Source of the DNA: Gracilariopsis chorda
Taxonomy: Eukaryota > Rhodophyta > Florideophyceae > Gracilariales > Gracilariaceae
Direction of reading: 5' to 3'
NCBI GenBank assembly: GCA_003194525.1
Contig: NBIV01000343.1
Span: forward strand, 1 to 64,000
DNA: 64,000 nucleotides
This document shows, piece by piece, positions 30,246 to 41,344 of the stretch; the stretch's first letter is position 1; each line of letters begins with the position of its first letter. The position numbers and the translations under genes were made by a program. The notes below the pieces were generated by a model. The model made no database searches. It had not been told where the DNA came from and saw nothing but the letters and a program-made list of their open reading frames with translations.

Positions 30246-32039
30246 CGTGGGCGGCGCTGCGCGCCGCGTCGGTTTTGTAGCTTTGTGTAATTAGTAGCGT
30301 TCGGAGGTTCTCCGAGCACATTGCTCGCTTGCGCTCGCAATAGCGATCGTAGAACCACGGAGCGCCGCGGCGCCGAGAGTATGTGGAGCCGTAGGCGTTT
30401 GTGTTTAGGTGCTAAAATTGACTGTAGTGCCCGCCAATGATGAGGAAGCGCGACACGTTGCTTTGTGTAACTGGGTGGCACTGCAGTCATTATGGGAGTG
30501 CGAGCCAGTAAGCAGGAAGCTTTGCTGCTGCTGTTGCTGCTGAATTTTTTAAATGGTAGGGAGGCGTTGCGCCAAATGGGCGTTTTGCATGCGCAAACGG
30601 GGGCGTGCAAGAACATTTTGTGGCGCAACGCCTCCTGTCAGTCAACCACACCCCCCTCATACATGTGTAAATCATTAAGAGTGGGGTGTTGAGACAAGTG
30701 GAAACGGCCTTCGGCCGTGGGCGGCGCTGCGCGCCGCGTGGTTTTTGTAGCTTTGTGTATTTCGTAGCGTTCGGAGGCTCTCCGAGCACTTTGCCCGCTT
30801 GCGCTCGCAATAGTGCTCGTAGAACCACGGGGGGCTGCGGCGCGTAGAGTATGTGGAGCCATTAGGGTTTGTGTTTAGGTATCTCAGTTGACTGCAGTGC
30901 AAGCCAATGATGAGAAAGCGCGACACGTTGCTTTGTGTAACTGGGTGGCACTGCAGGCATTATTGGAGTGCTAGCCAGTAAGCAGGAAGCTTTGCTGCTG
31001 CTGCTGCTGCTGAATTTTTTAAGAGGTAGGGAGGCGTTGCGCCAAATGGCAGTTTTGCAAGCGCGTAGAGGGGCATACAGGGCGGTTTATTGGCGCACCG
31101 CCTCCCGTCAATCAACAATACCCCCCTCATACATGTGTAAATCATTAAGAGTGGGGTGTTGAGACAAGTGGAAACGGCCTTCGGCCGTGGGCGGCGCTGT
31201 GCGCCGCGTGGTTTTTGTAGCTTTGTGTATTTCGTAGCGTTCGGAGGCTCTCCGAGCACTTTGCTCGCTTTCGCTCGCAATAGTGCTCGTAGAACCACGG
31301 GGCGCTGCGGCGCGTAGAGTATGTGGAGCCATTAGGGTTTGTGTTTAGGTATCTAAGTTGACTGCAGTGCCAGCCAATGATGAGAAAGCGCGACACGTTG
31401 CATTTTGTAACTGGGTGGCACTGCAGTCATTATGGGAGTCCCAGCCAGTAAGCAGGAAGCTTTGCTGCTGCTGCTGCTGCTGAATTTTTTAAGTGGTAGG
31501 GAGGCGTTGCGCAAAATGGCAGTTTTGCATGCGCGTAGAGGGGCATACAGAGCGGTTTATTGGCGCACCGCCTCCCGTCAATCAAGAACACCCCCCTCAT
31601 ACATGTGTAAATCATTAAGAGTGGGGTGTTGAGAAAAGTGGAAACGGCCTTCGGCCGTGGGCGGCGCTGCGCGCCGCGTTGGTTCTGTAGCTTTGTGTAT
31701 TTAGTAGCATTCGGAGGCTTTCCGAGCACTTTGCTCGCTTGCGCTCGCAATAGCGCTCGTAGAACCACGGGGCGCCGCGGCGCCTAGGTGCCTAAATTCA
31801 CTGCAGTGCCAGCCAATGATGAGAAAGCGTGACACGTTGCTTTGTGTAACTGGGTGGCACTGCAGTCATTATGGGAGTGCCAGCCAGTAAGCAGGAAGCT
31901 TTGCTGCTGCTGCTGCTGCCGAATGGTTTAAATGGTAGGGAGGCGTTGCGCCAAATGGGCGTTTTGCATGGGCAAACGGGGGCGTGCAAGACGATTTTGT
32001 GGCGCAACGCCTCCATTCAATCAAGAACACCCCCCTCAT
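30222..32039 (+). repeat. Tandem array of four 470-bp units
   Basis: The landmark AAACGGCCTTCGGCC recurs at about 30232, 30702, 31172 and 31642, an exact 470-bp period; the fourth unit is shorter. Each unit contains CGGCCTTCGGCCG, GCGGCGCTGCGCGCCGC, an inverted pair ACTGCAGTGCCA/TGGCACTGCAGT, a (CTG)n run and the pair GAGGCGTTGCGCCA/TGGCGCAACGCCTC. A related single copy lies at 62655-63117. No coding function seen; open frames inside follow hairpin arms. Confidence 0.85.
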
Positions 32040-32637
32040 AGAGGAACAAATACTTATGATGGAGAGATATGAAATTGAAACCGAAGCTTTGCTTGATTCT
32101 GGTGCTGTCCCTAACATCATGTCTACTAAGCTGTGCATGAAGCTATCGTTGGAGCCCGAACCTACCTCAAAGAAGATCACGGTTGCTAATGGAACAAGCT
32201 CTGTATGCAAGGGTATACTTCATGATGTGCCCATTTTGTTCGGAGGCATTTCAATTCCATTGGACTTCCTTGTAATCGAAGGGCCTCCATTCGATATTAT
32301 TGTTGGGTGTCCCACACTTGAGACGCTTCAGGCCTGCCTAGATCTTGGTAATCAACAAGTTAATATGAAAATGGCTGGCAAGAAAGTGAGACTTGGGTTT
32401 GACTATGCTCGCGTTGAAGCATCAAAAGGGGATGAAGGTGACACGGATAGTGACGATTATATGTCTGACTCCGACCCTGCTTGTGATGAGAGCAATTCCG
32501 AGAAGGATGATGAACTGGTCGTCGCTCTGACAGGCAAGACTCAAGACGAAAGTAATGGCATGATACCAGATTTGGACATCACTACTAAGGATCAGCATGA
32601 TGAGTTTTTATTCTCAAAGCTCTCTAATGTACCATAG
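32040..32637 (+). pseudogene. Element A aspartic protease region
   Basis: The open frame enters from the repeat array. The active-site motif LLDSGAVPN (D-S-G) and a later FDIIVGCPTLE (the conserved I-G region of retropepsins) identify the protease that matures Gag-Pol. An acidic Asp/Ser-rich stretch follows. The frame ends at TAG, with a TAA two codons later, before the RT in the same frame. Confidence 0.8.
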
Positions 32638-32652
32638 AAAGAATAAAAGGAG

Positions 32653-34347
32653 ATGAGCTCATGTCTGAAAGAAGCTGATTTAATCGCATGGTCACTAACA
32701 GATCTGCGCCTTGCCGATGTCCCCGTCTCACATCCCTTCGAGCTCACCGTTAATAAGCCAATATATTTCTGGGCAAGAAGAAGGTCCCCGATACACAATG
32801 ATTTTATTCGAAAGGAAATAGATCTCCTACTTGAAGCCGGTATTATTACCCCTTCTTGGTCAGCCTGGTCGTTTTCAGTGGTCATAGCCTCTAAGAAAGA
32901 TGGATCTCCAAGGTTCTGTGTGGACTACCGAGAACTCAATAGGGTCATGAAGGCCGATCGCTGGCCGCTGCCTCGAATGGAGGAAATCTTTGACTACCTT
33001 GGCGGGTGTTGCGTGTTCACTACACTCGATCTGTTTTCTGGATATTGGCAAGTAAGAATGTCTGAATAATCCAAAGAGATGACCACTTTTGTTTGCAGGT
33101 ATGGAACTTTCATGTTCGAAGTCATGCCTTTTGGTCTAATGAATGCTCCCTCTACCTTCCAGGGGATGATGGACCATGTTCTCAGAGATCTGCCCTTTGT
33201 GAGAGTATATATTGATGACGGTGTTATATTCTCTAATAGCCTGGAAGAGCACACTGTTCATCTGAAGGTAGTGCTGGAACGCATTAGTAAGCACGGCCTT
33301 AAGCTTAAGTTGTCAAAGTGTTTCTTTGCACTCCCGAGAATATCTCTTCTTGGACATATCATTGATTCCAGTGGGGTATCTGTGCACTATTCAAAGATTG
33401 AGAAGATACGGGACGCCCCAATCCCCAGAACTACGACAGAGCTAAGGTCATTTCTTGTATTGGCAGGGTACTATCGCCGATTCATCAGAGGCTTTGCAGA
33501 GACATCTTCGGCTCTTCACAGTGCTACATCTGGGACCAGGACTCTGACATGGACGGATGGGATGCTTGATGCTTTTCACAGTTTGAGGAACAAGCTGACA
33601 GAGCCCCCATTGTTGTCATTTCCAGACTTTGAGAAGCCTTTCATTGTGGAGACTGACGCTTCCAGTGTTTCCCTTGGCGCAGTGTTTTCTCAGAAGAAAG
33701 AGGATGGAAAGATTCACCCGCTGCAATTTGCCAGCCGTACCATGACTGCAGCAGAGAAAAATTACTCTGCATGCGAAAGAGAAGCTTTGGTGGTCATATT
33801 TGCTCTTAAGAAATTCAGGCTGTATCTTCTTTCGTCCGTTCCATTCAAGCTTATCACTGATCACATGGCTCTGCGTTATGCATTCCAGAAGCGAGATATA
33901 CATGGACGCTTGGCACGCTGGCTCGATTTCCTGGCTGAATATGACTTCGAGATTGAGTACCGCGCAGGCAAGGATAATGGTGCTGCCAATTATCTCTCTG
34001 GGGTCGTTCATGGAAATGAAGTTGAAGTGCACGAAGACGAAGGGGATTTGGTTTGTCTGGCCTCTGACACCGTACAGTTTTCTGGACTGGAACCGTACTA
34101 TGCTAATATTGCTCGCTACCTTTCTGGGTTGCGTTCTGATGAGGAAGATGTCTACATCCGTCAGGCGATCCGACGAAACGCTAAGCGGTTCCTTGTCTGG
34201 GAAGGGAAGCTCTTCAGAAGAATGGTGAATCACCTACTAGTTGTTCCGGACATCAAACTGAGACAAAACATCATCAAGTCGTTTCATGATGAGATCGAAC
34301 ATTGGGACGTAAAGGCTACGAGGAAGATGATCACTGAGAGGTTCTAG
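32653..34347 (+). pseudogene. Element A reverse transcriptase and RNase H
   Basis: One frame with a single internal TAA (33067-33069) inside the conserved RMSE-SKEMTTFVC region. RT motifs: RFCVDYRELNRV, TTLDLFSGYWQ, MPFGLMNAPSTFQ and catalytic YIDD (33208-33219). The RNase H has ETDAS (first Asp), YSACEREALVVIFAL (Glu) and ITDHMALRYAF (Asp). It ends at TAG just before WPNI of the integrase zinc domain. The domain order is that of Ty3/Gypsy. Confidence 0.9.
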
Positions 34348-35295
34348 TGGCCCAATATATACCAAGAAATTGTGGAATATGTCAAGAGTTGCGACAAATG
34401 TCAGAGAATGGCCCCATTGCACAAGTACTACGGCAACATGCATACTCCCATGTCCTCTCTTTTTGATGTATACTCGATTGACTTCGCAGGCCCAGTCCCG
34501 AAAAGCAAGTCCGGGCGCAGGTTTCTCCTGGTTTGTGTGGAGCACTTGACTGGCTGGCCTATTTCTACTCCCACCAAAACATCTACGTCACAAGTGGTTA
34601 TTGAGTTTGTGAAGAAGATGATCATTTCTCCCTTCGGGCTGCCTAGGATCATTGTGTCAGACTACGCGACTTGCTTCACTTCTAACTCACTTTCACCTTT
34701 CATGGAAGAAAATGGTATTAAGTGGAAGACAGCCCTGGCTTACGCTCCCATGTCGAATGGTAGAGCTGAAAGAATGGGTGCTACACTTAAGCGGTCTCTT
34801 GGAAATATGGTGCTTGCAAACCGTTCTACTTCGGACAATGAGCTTTCTTCTGTACTGTATGGATACCGTCGCGGACACCTAGCCAGTGAAATCTCGCCTT
34901 CCGAGCTACTTTATGGCGTGAAGCCGCGCATGGCCCGAGAGGAGGATGGCATGGTTACCAGAACGACGAATTCTACCGACACATTCATAGCAGTCGAAGC
35001 TTTAGCAGCATCTAACCCCAGGGCGGAGCGTTCTGCGCTCACACGCAGGGAAAATGTTGACGAGAAGAAGATAGAGAAGTTTCAAGTTGGCGATCTGGTT
35101 TTGGTTGCAAAGAAAAAGGCCTTGAATACAACAATTACGTGGCCTGCATTCTCTTCGAAGTTCTTTGGCTCATTTCGTGTTGGGAGAGCCATGCACCCCC
35201 GCTACACATTGATTTCCCAACACAATCGCTACACCAAACATGGCAGACACGCCCGTCGCTTGAACATGTTCTTTCCGCGTCCAAATGGAGTTTAG
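34348..35295 (+). pseudogene. Element A integrase
   Basis: Same frame as the RT, separated by a TAG. The zinc-binding Cys pair is in SCDKCQ, with its His pair upstream of the stop. The catalytic triad is Asp in IDFAGP, Asp in VSDYATCF and Glu in NGRAERMGATLK. The C-terminal part (FQVGDLVLVAKK) resembles the usual DNA-binding end. No chromodomain seen. Confidence 0.88.
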
Positions 35296-35340
35296 ATTCT
35301 CAAGGTTGCCGCGGCGTAGCCACCTTTGGGGCTGGGATTG

Positions 35341-36407
35341 TGTCGGTCGCGAAATTGGTAAAATGTTCCAGCACTGCTGGAACACACGTGTAGAGTGCTC
35401 CAGCAGTGTCTGGAGCATTGTTAGCTTCGCTGGCCCAGCATTACCACTGTATCTCGGTGATGCAGTCGCCAGTTGCCAAATTACTATTGGTTAGTGTGCA
35501 GCTCCAGAGGCTTCTGGAAGCCAATGGAGTAACCTAGACACACACATGAGTAAGTAGAAAGTAGTAATGCGTTTCTGTGTTGTTTTGCATGCTTTTTGAC
35601 TCTATAAGAGGGCGAGCTGAGTCCCGAACTTCGGTCTGGACTCATCTCAAGGAGAACCACATCTAAAAGTCCTCACCCCCGCAACTATCTCAACTATTAC
35701 TATCAACCATCAACTCTCAATCGCACTTAGTGAGGCGCTAGCCGCTTTGTGCATACTTGGGGTGGGGCATTATTGTCGCTGAGACCGGTTGAAGCGCCCT
35801 TGGCGTGGACGGGAGACGGTTAGTGTGTAACAAAGGCGCTTCCGTCGTCCGTGAGCCCCAACCGGAGCTTTGCTCGGATAACGGTGACGGTCGAAAGAGC
35901 TGGTGGTTTCCGGACGGATGTGCTTGTCGGGAAGCTGTCCGCAGGCGACGTGCCGTGTAACCTCTCCTGCAAAGAGCCAGATTGGGTATAGAGTGAAAGC
36001 ATACCCCGCTGTTAGTAGCTCTCCTTTAGAAGCCCTGTAAGTATTGTACGCACCTGCTTCTTTTTGGTGCAGAAGTGGGTAGGCTGCAGAAATCACTTCA
36101 CATCCGGAGTGTCTTACCGGAAGCCGGGAGTCTGACTCCTATTGACCCTTGAAATAATTCTTGGGTTGTGCGCCGTTTCAAGAAGTGTCAAGAAGTTTGT
36201 ATCTGGATTGAGCCTTGTGCTCTCCTTTTTTAATTGTTGTTATCGTTGCAGATTGAGTCCTTTTGGTACCTGCATTGGTTGTTCGTTTGAGCTTTTGTTC
36301 GTGTCGTTTCATCTTTTCGGGGCTTAGAGCTACGAGGAATACCCTTTTTAGGCTAGTTTGTCATTTATTTTGGCCCCCGGCGTCAATGTCTCGTGATGGC
36401 GCCCACA
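35341..36407 (+). repeat. Element A 3' LTR (1067 bp)
   Basis: Matches 27831-28885 end to end and is followed by the duplicated target CTGGG. A purine-rich GGGGCTGGGATT tract lies immediately upstream. Confidence 0.9.
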
Positions 36408-36412
36408 CTGGG

Positions 36413-37715
36413 GAAGAAGCGTTTATACAGCAAATTCAATGGTACTAACAAGATTATGTTCAAAGTGCATATGGTTCAGGAAAAGGTGATGCAAAAGTTT
36501 CCACCGATACTACGGGCTGTGACACAGTAAGGACACAATCTTGTATGAAGCATCGATCCACTGCATGGAATAGCCACGGCTCTCCCTTCTTCGGTGAGTA
36601 TCACACATAGATTTCTAACGCCCTTCCTCGCTGATACCACGCACCTGTTACCCATTAGACTTGGTGGAAAAGCACAGCATGTTCTACCTACAATGCATAT
36701 CAACGTTTCATCACGATTAAAATATCGAGACCCGACGGTTACTTCTGTGTCTTACCACCACTATCTTCATTCCCTGACAAAGAGACGTTCTGCCCGCTTT
36801 TGGTGGACGATACTTGACTCTTTGCATCTTCAGACTTCTCTACTGACTTCGTCGTGTCTCCTTGGCTTAGTTTCTGTCTGCATTTAACGGCCAAGGCTGA
36901 CCCTAGTTGATTTCGCGCTTCTTTCGTGTTCTTCAATATTGTCTCAAACGCTCTTTTAGCACCAGATATTTTGAAAGGTTTTGCTCAACAAAGATGGCGT
37001 GGGCGATGAGGGCGAGAAGGACAGCAGGCCACGGGCAGACGAAGATGGCGAATCAGAAGGAGAACAGCGGCGGTAGTGGCGGCGGTAATGACGGCGAAGG
37101 CGGCGGTGGCGAAGGTGACGCGCGGTGGTGACTGGTGGCGGCGTTGCGCAGTGTCGACGGTGGCGACAGTGTAGAGGCTGCAAAAATGCGAAAGTGGCAG
37201 CAAGGTGGCGAAGGTGGCAGCGGTGGAGGTGGTGGCGGCAACGGCGGCAACGGCGGCAGCTACAAGGTACCAGCCTGGTACTACCAGGGTAAACAAGGTT
37301 AAAGGGTTAGCGATCCTAACTGCTAACCCTTAACTCCTACCTGGACCTTTGTACCGAACGAACGAACATACGCCTTATAGTATTTTGCGAGTCGGCACTA
37401 AAGCGATTTCCAGCGCACCATAAGTTCTGTTCGTCAACACGTGGTGTCTGTGGGCGCCATCACAAAACGGTGACTCAGGGGGGCCAAGCATAGCAATATA
37501 ATAGGCTTAAAAGGGTGTCCTCGTAGCTGAAAGCCGCGTAGATATGAAAATTTGCGCGTGTGCTGGGCGCCGTCAACGCAGCTTGGCGATTTCTCTAGTT
37601 TCGATATGTTCACATCGTACCAAAAGTAGAGTGACTGTTCATTCACTTGGAAGGTGAGCGAACGTTTCTGCTCAGAGGTTCAAATCAAATCCATTGCGCA
37701 TCGCCACCGTCTACG
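36413..37715. other. Spacer with a GGC/GGT-rich tract and a hairpin
   Basis: No supported gene. 37050-37265 is dominated by GGC/GGT triplets, which create long Pro- or Gly-rich open frames without meaning. At 37289-37324 GTTAAAGGGTTAGC faces GCTAACCCTTAAC (one bulge). Confidence 0.5.
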
Positions 37716-39640
37716 TTGGAGAGATACTTTGCAAGGCCCGAAGCATATGCGAGCCTCGATTACCTTTCGTGCTTTGAAAAAGTTTGATTGTATCGCACGC
37801 TTCTAGCTTGCGTGCTTAACAAATACTACGAAGACAGCACTCATGTGCCCACAGACGAATGCGATCCGCTCATGTACGTGGTACAGTGCATGGAAGACGA
37901 GCAGTGCGTCACAAGGATCAGAGGTGTTTCACTGTCCGACATTGAGCTCTTTTCTCTGCGCTTGCTGCTCATGAATCACGGCTCGAGCTCTTATGAAGAC
38001 GCAAGGACCTTCAACGAACAGCAATATGGAACGTATCGTGAAACTGCAATTGTAAGCGGACTGCTAGCGGACGGATCCGAGATGGATATTTCATTTCAAG
38101 AAGCAGTGCAGATCTACAGCACACCCTCTGAGCTACAACGTCTGGTTATGACACTATACCAAGGAGGCGCAGAACCAGAGAAAATGGCCATCCAAAACTG
38201 GAAGGCGCTATGTAGTGACATACATAAAGGAGATGAGCAGCAACAAAAGCAAGGAATATATCGAGGTGTGGTGGATATCACAGACCGGCACGGACGACGA
38301 CTGCTTTGCGACAACAGCTTCTTCTCCAAACACCTACAACAGGATCATGCAGCATTGAATGAGGCAAATCGAGCTGCAACTACTTGAGACGGGCGAGTTG
38401 TGCAAAACTCGTCAACTTTGCAGTCAAGGCACGCCAACTTAAAACCTCGCCATAAACGATTCATTGAGATCGTCATTTCCGCATTAAAACAACTGCAGGC
38501 GCTGCAAGAGCGAGCAAGCAAACCTTGAAACGTGTTCTTTGTGCAAGGATTCACAAGTACTGGAAAGAAATACGTGCTGAACCTCCTTCGTGATATTGCT
38601 GAGTCGGAAGGGGTGGTATAGTGGGAATGATCTAATTCCACAACCATAGGGCCATAGGAATGGACCCTTAGAAGTAGAAGATAGTGCTGGCGTGCCTTAC
38701 CAGTGGTACACGCACTGCCTGCGAGTGGCGTCTAGCGGGTAACTAATTTTCTAATGCCATAGGTAGTGTAGATGGTACACGTGGTAGATCGCATTAAAGC
38801 GGGTTCCAAATTAGGTAGAGGCGCCTTGCAGCTGGTATTAATGCTGCTTGAGCTGCGCCTCTCTCCTGAGGTAAAGGCAGAGACCCTCTCGAGTACGACT
38901 AGCCCCCTTGGTTAGTTCTACTCCATTCCTTTACGGCTTGTACGTCTTCGTTACGCTAACCGCCGCCTCCTGTAGGCATAGCAGTTACTGCCGCCCGAGT
39001 GCGCCGTTTATACCAGTAGTCTCGCTGTTGGTCCTCATCTTTTGGACAACTCCGGTGGGCAATGCCCGTGCGCACTATACTACAGAAGGAATGCTCGCCT
39101 AAATGACTGCTACAACAGGCATTGCAGCTTCGTTGTACGAAGGTGGCCGCACTTTACATAGCCTGCTCGCACTGTGTGTAGCTGATAGGGACAGCACAAG
39201 CAGCACTACAGCCATTTCGTCAAACTACGGTCCCCGATCTCAACTTGTAGAACTGCTACGCGTAATACAACTGCTCGTCTTGGATGAGGCGTCCATGCTC
39301 TCACGAAATCTCTTCGAACTCATGGATGAGTTGCTCAAAGATCTTCGCTGCAGTGGAATGGAAAACCCGCCTCCGTTTGGAAACTCGACCATCGTTCTAT
39401 CCAGCAACTACTCCCAGCTGCTTCCAGTGGTGCCGCAGGTGTACATGGAGGCTGAGCCAAGTGGAAATGTGAGACGAGTGTACACAAACATTCTGAACGA
39501 ATTGCCGTGGAAGAGTGATCTGTGGGCATTGTGCTCAGTTCAAGTGCTGTACCTCACCGAACAGGTACGCCAAGCCGATGATCCGGCATTTACCTGGCAT
39601 CCAGTCGAAACCCGTGATTATGTGCTGCTTCTCCTGTGAC
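37716..39640 (+). pseudogene. Helitron replicase-helicase remnant (Pif1-like helicase)
   Basis: Starts near RYFARPEAYASLDYLS, a conserved Helitron stretch. An in-frame TGA follows at about 37785. Residues then run to 38387. A degenerate Walker A (QGFTSTGKKYVLNLL) is at 38540-38585. After a 460-bp insertion the helicase resumes at 39103 with TATTGIAASLYEGGRTLHSLL and Walker B LVLDEASML. The rest of the helicase is missing. In an intact element the protein would nick and unwind DNA for rolling-circle transposition. Confidence 0.75.
38618..39085 (+). mobile_element. Probable MITE-like insertion in the Helitron helicase
   Basis: It separates parts of the helicase that are normally adjacent (Walker A region and TATTGIAA). 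The ends carry GTATAGTG and its complement CACTATAC. No coding capacity. Exact ends and target duplication are uncertain. Confidence 0.45.
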
Positions 39641-39797
39641 TATTCAGTTTTTGGCTTCTTTGTTGTGGAGAAATAATGCTGACAAAACTGTCTCTTTTGA
39701 CGCAATCAATTTTGGCCTCATGTGATGACATTGTTTGAAAAGACCTTGAATAGGACGTATGCGCAAGTTAATGGGTCGAGCGCACATATTCCCTCGT

Positions 39798-39849
39798 CCA
39801 TAGGATACTGGTGCGCATCCTATGGAAGAGGCGGTATCTGCGCAGCTAG
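39798..39849 (+). other. Possible Helitron 3' end: hairpin then CTAG
   Basis: CCATAGGAT (39798-39806) and ATCCTATGG (39817-39825) form a 9-bp hairpin. CTAG (a CTRR end) follows 20 nt later at 39846-39849. It lies downstream of the helicase on the same strand, as in Helitrons. Confidence 0.4.
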
Positions 39850-40493
39850 AAAACGCAACCGCATCGGAGTAAAGCCTATGCGAAACTAAGACTACGTCTG
39901 CAACATGTTATCAATAGAGGTAGACTACGTAGCTGCAGTTAAACACATAAAAACCGTAGTAGACTACAATAAACATAACTTCACAGACTCTTCTACGTTT
40001 TCTGCAGATCTCCCGATCTCCAACCAAGGTCATGGCCAACATTTTGCCTTCTGACGCTGCGAACGCGCTTAAACTTCTGGCTGAGACAACTTTGCAAACG
40101 CCAGCAACACATTGACGCTGCGCCCAGCACTCTCGCCCATCCCGATAGTAAGGAAGATTTGGGCTTTCAAAGCCCAATCTCCGACACTTTCTACAAGTAA
40201 GAAGGGTCGAAAACCCTTCTCCAAATGGGAAATGGTAATGCGTCAGAATTTCAACAGGTCCGGAATTTCTTGTCGACGTTTATACGTGACCACTGGAACA
40301 CGAGCCATGGAAAGAAATTTTTAGTTTCTGGGAAAGATGTTTTATTCATGATGCTGACTGTCGGTAAACACGGTGGTAAATGGGACTTTCTTGCCAATAT
40401 TTGCAAATGAAATGGATTACTTTTGAGCATGTAATCAACAAATGTATCGATATTATTGCAGTCGACGTGTAAGACGAGTTCTTTTTAGAAACG
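39850..40493. other. Spacer before element B
   Basis: No supported gene; short open frames only. Confidence 0.4.
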
Positions 40494-41288
40494 TGTAGTG
40501 AAATGCCCGGAAGTGGGAGTGCACCGAAAGACGTTCGGGATCTTTCCTCGTTAGAGGTGATCCCAGTTCGGTAGAGCCCTCCCAGGAGTGGCACGACTAT
40601 GTCGGGTTGTAAGGCCGAGGCCACGCGTTGCGACTTCCGCAGGGAGGTTGAGGCAAGAATCGGGTATCCGCAGGAGCGGTGTATGGGGGTGGTCGTCCTT
40701 TAGAGAGGTGAGGTTTCCACGTTGGTGGCAGGCGCGAACACGAGCCGTGGGTTGCGGGAAAGCCACCCTGTAAAGGGAAAAATAAGGTGGAGCGGAGTCA
40801 CAAGTGTCGTGACGAAGACTAACGGCAGTGCCGGTAAATAAACCTTATACAAGGCGAACACCCAGACAGCTCGAATAACAATCCGAATACTCGGGTTCTT
40901 TAGATAGGCAAGGGGGTTAGACTTCCCGTATGCGACGGTGCTTCCCTCCAAAGAGTAGTAGAGAACACGCGAAGGCAGTGAGGTCTAGAGCCAATATCCC
41001 AGGTTAGGATCCCTTGTTGGGGAAGGTTTACTGGGGCGACGGCAAACCGCCGGCGCACTAAGTACTAACCATCCCAGAAATGTGTGTAAAATAATAAATA
41101 GAATTAACTAAATTACTCCACTTTGGTGGTTCATGCCCACTACTGTGGCCAACCACCAATTGACTGTTCCGTCTCCCAAGTGTGAAATTCACTATTAGTG
41201 GTCGTAGTTCATGCAATCACTACATTGCCGAAACATTCGGGAAACCAACCAAGTACCAAGAATATCTCTCTGAGGGCATTGCACTTCA
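40494..41288 (-). repeat. Element B 3' LTR (795 bp)
   Basis: Pairs with 60956-61751. Its ends form an inverted repeat (TGTAGTG..ATGCCC against GGGCATTGCACTTCA, imperfect). Rich in small hairpins. The purine tract (complement of TATCCCCCTCC, 41289-41299) abuts its inner edge. Confidence 0.88.
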
Positions 41289-41344
41289 TATCCCCCTCCT
41301 TAGTCGGGAAAGCAACCGCGAACGCGGGCGAATCCCAGCGGAAA

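Larger units (their letters stand above)
27831..36407 (+). mobile_element. Element A: Ty3/Gypsy-type LTR retrotransposon, complete but mutated
   Basis: LTRs start TGTCGG and end CCACA. The target duplication is CTGGG (27826-27830 and 36408-36412). Order: LTR, primer-binding site, gag with zinc knuckle, a foreign 470-bp tandem array, protease, RT, RNase H, integrase, LTR. The RT-before-integrase order marks Ty3/Gypsy. The coding part has at least four in-frame stops and one gag frameshift, so it is not autonomous now. Confidence 0.9.

Noticed and set aside
30023-31768. Minus-strand open frames repeated four times
   Set aside because: They follow the 470-bp tandem repeat and its hairpins, so they are by-products of repeat structure.
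30222-32039. CRISPR-like array
   Set aside because: Units of 470 bp with no spacer pattern, in a eukaryotic genome.
15111-35295. Reassigned UAG/UAA codon in the host
   Set aside because: Where homology allows inference, the lost residues are Glu, Tyr and Gln, and several genes here end normally in TAG, TAA or TGA.
37053-37296. Pro-rich or Gly-rich proteins in the GGC/GGT tract
   Set aside because: Simple triplet repeats give open frames in several phases on both strands; no independent coding evidence.
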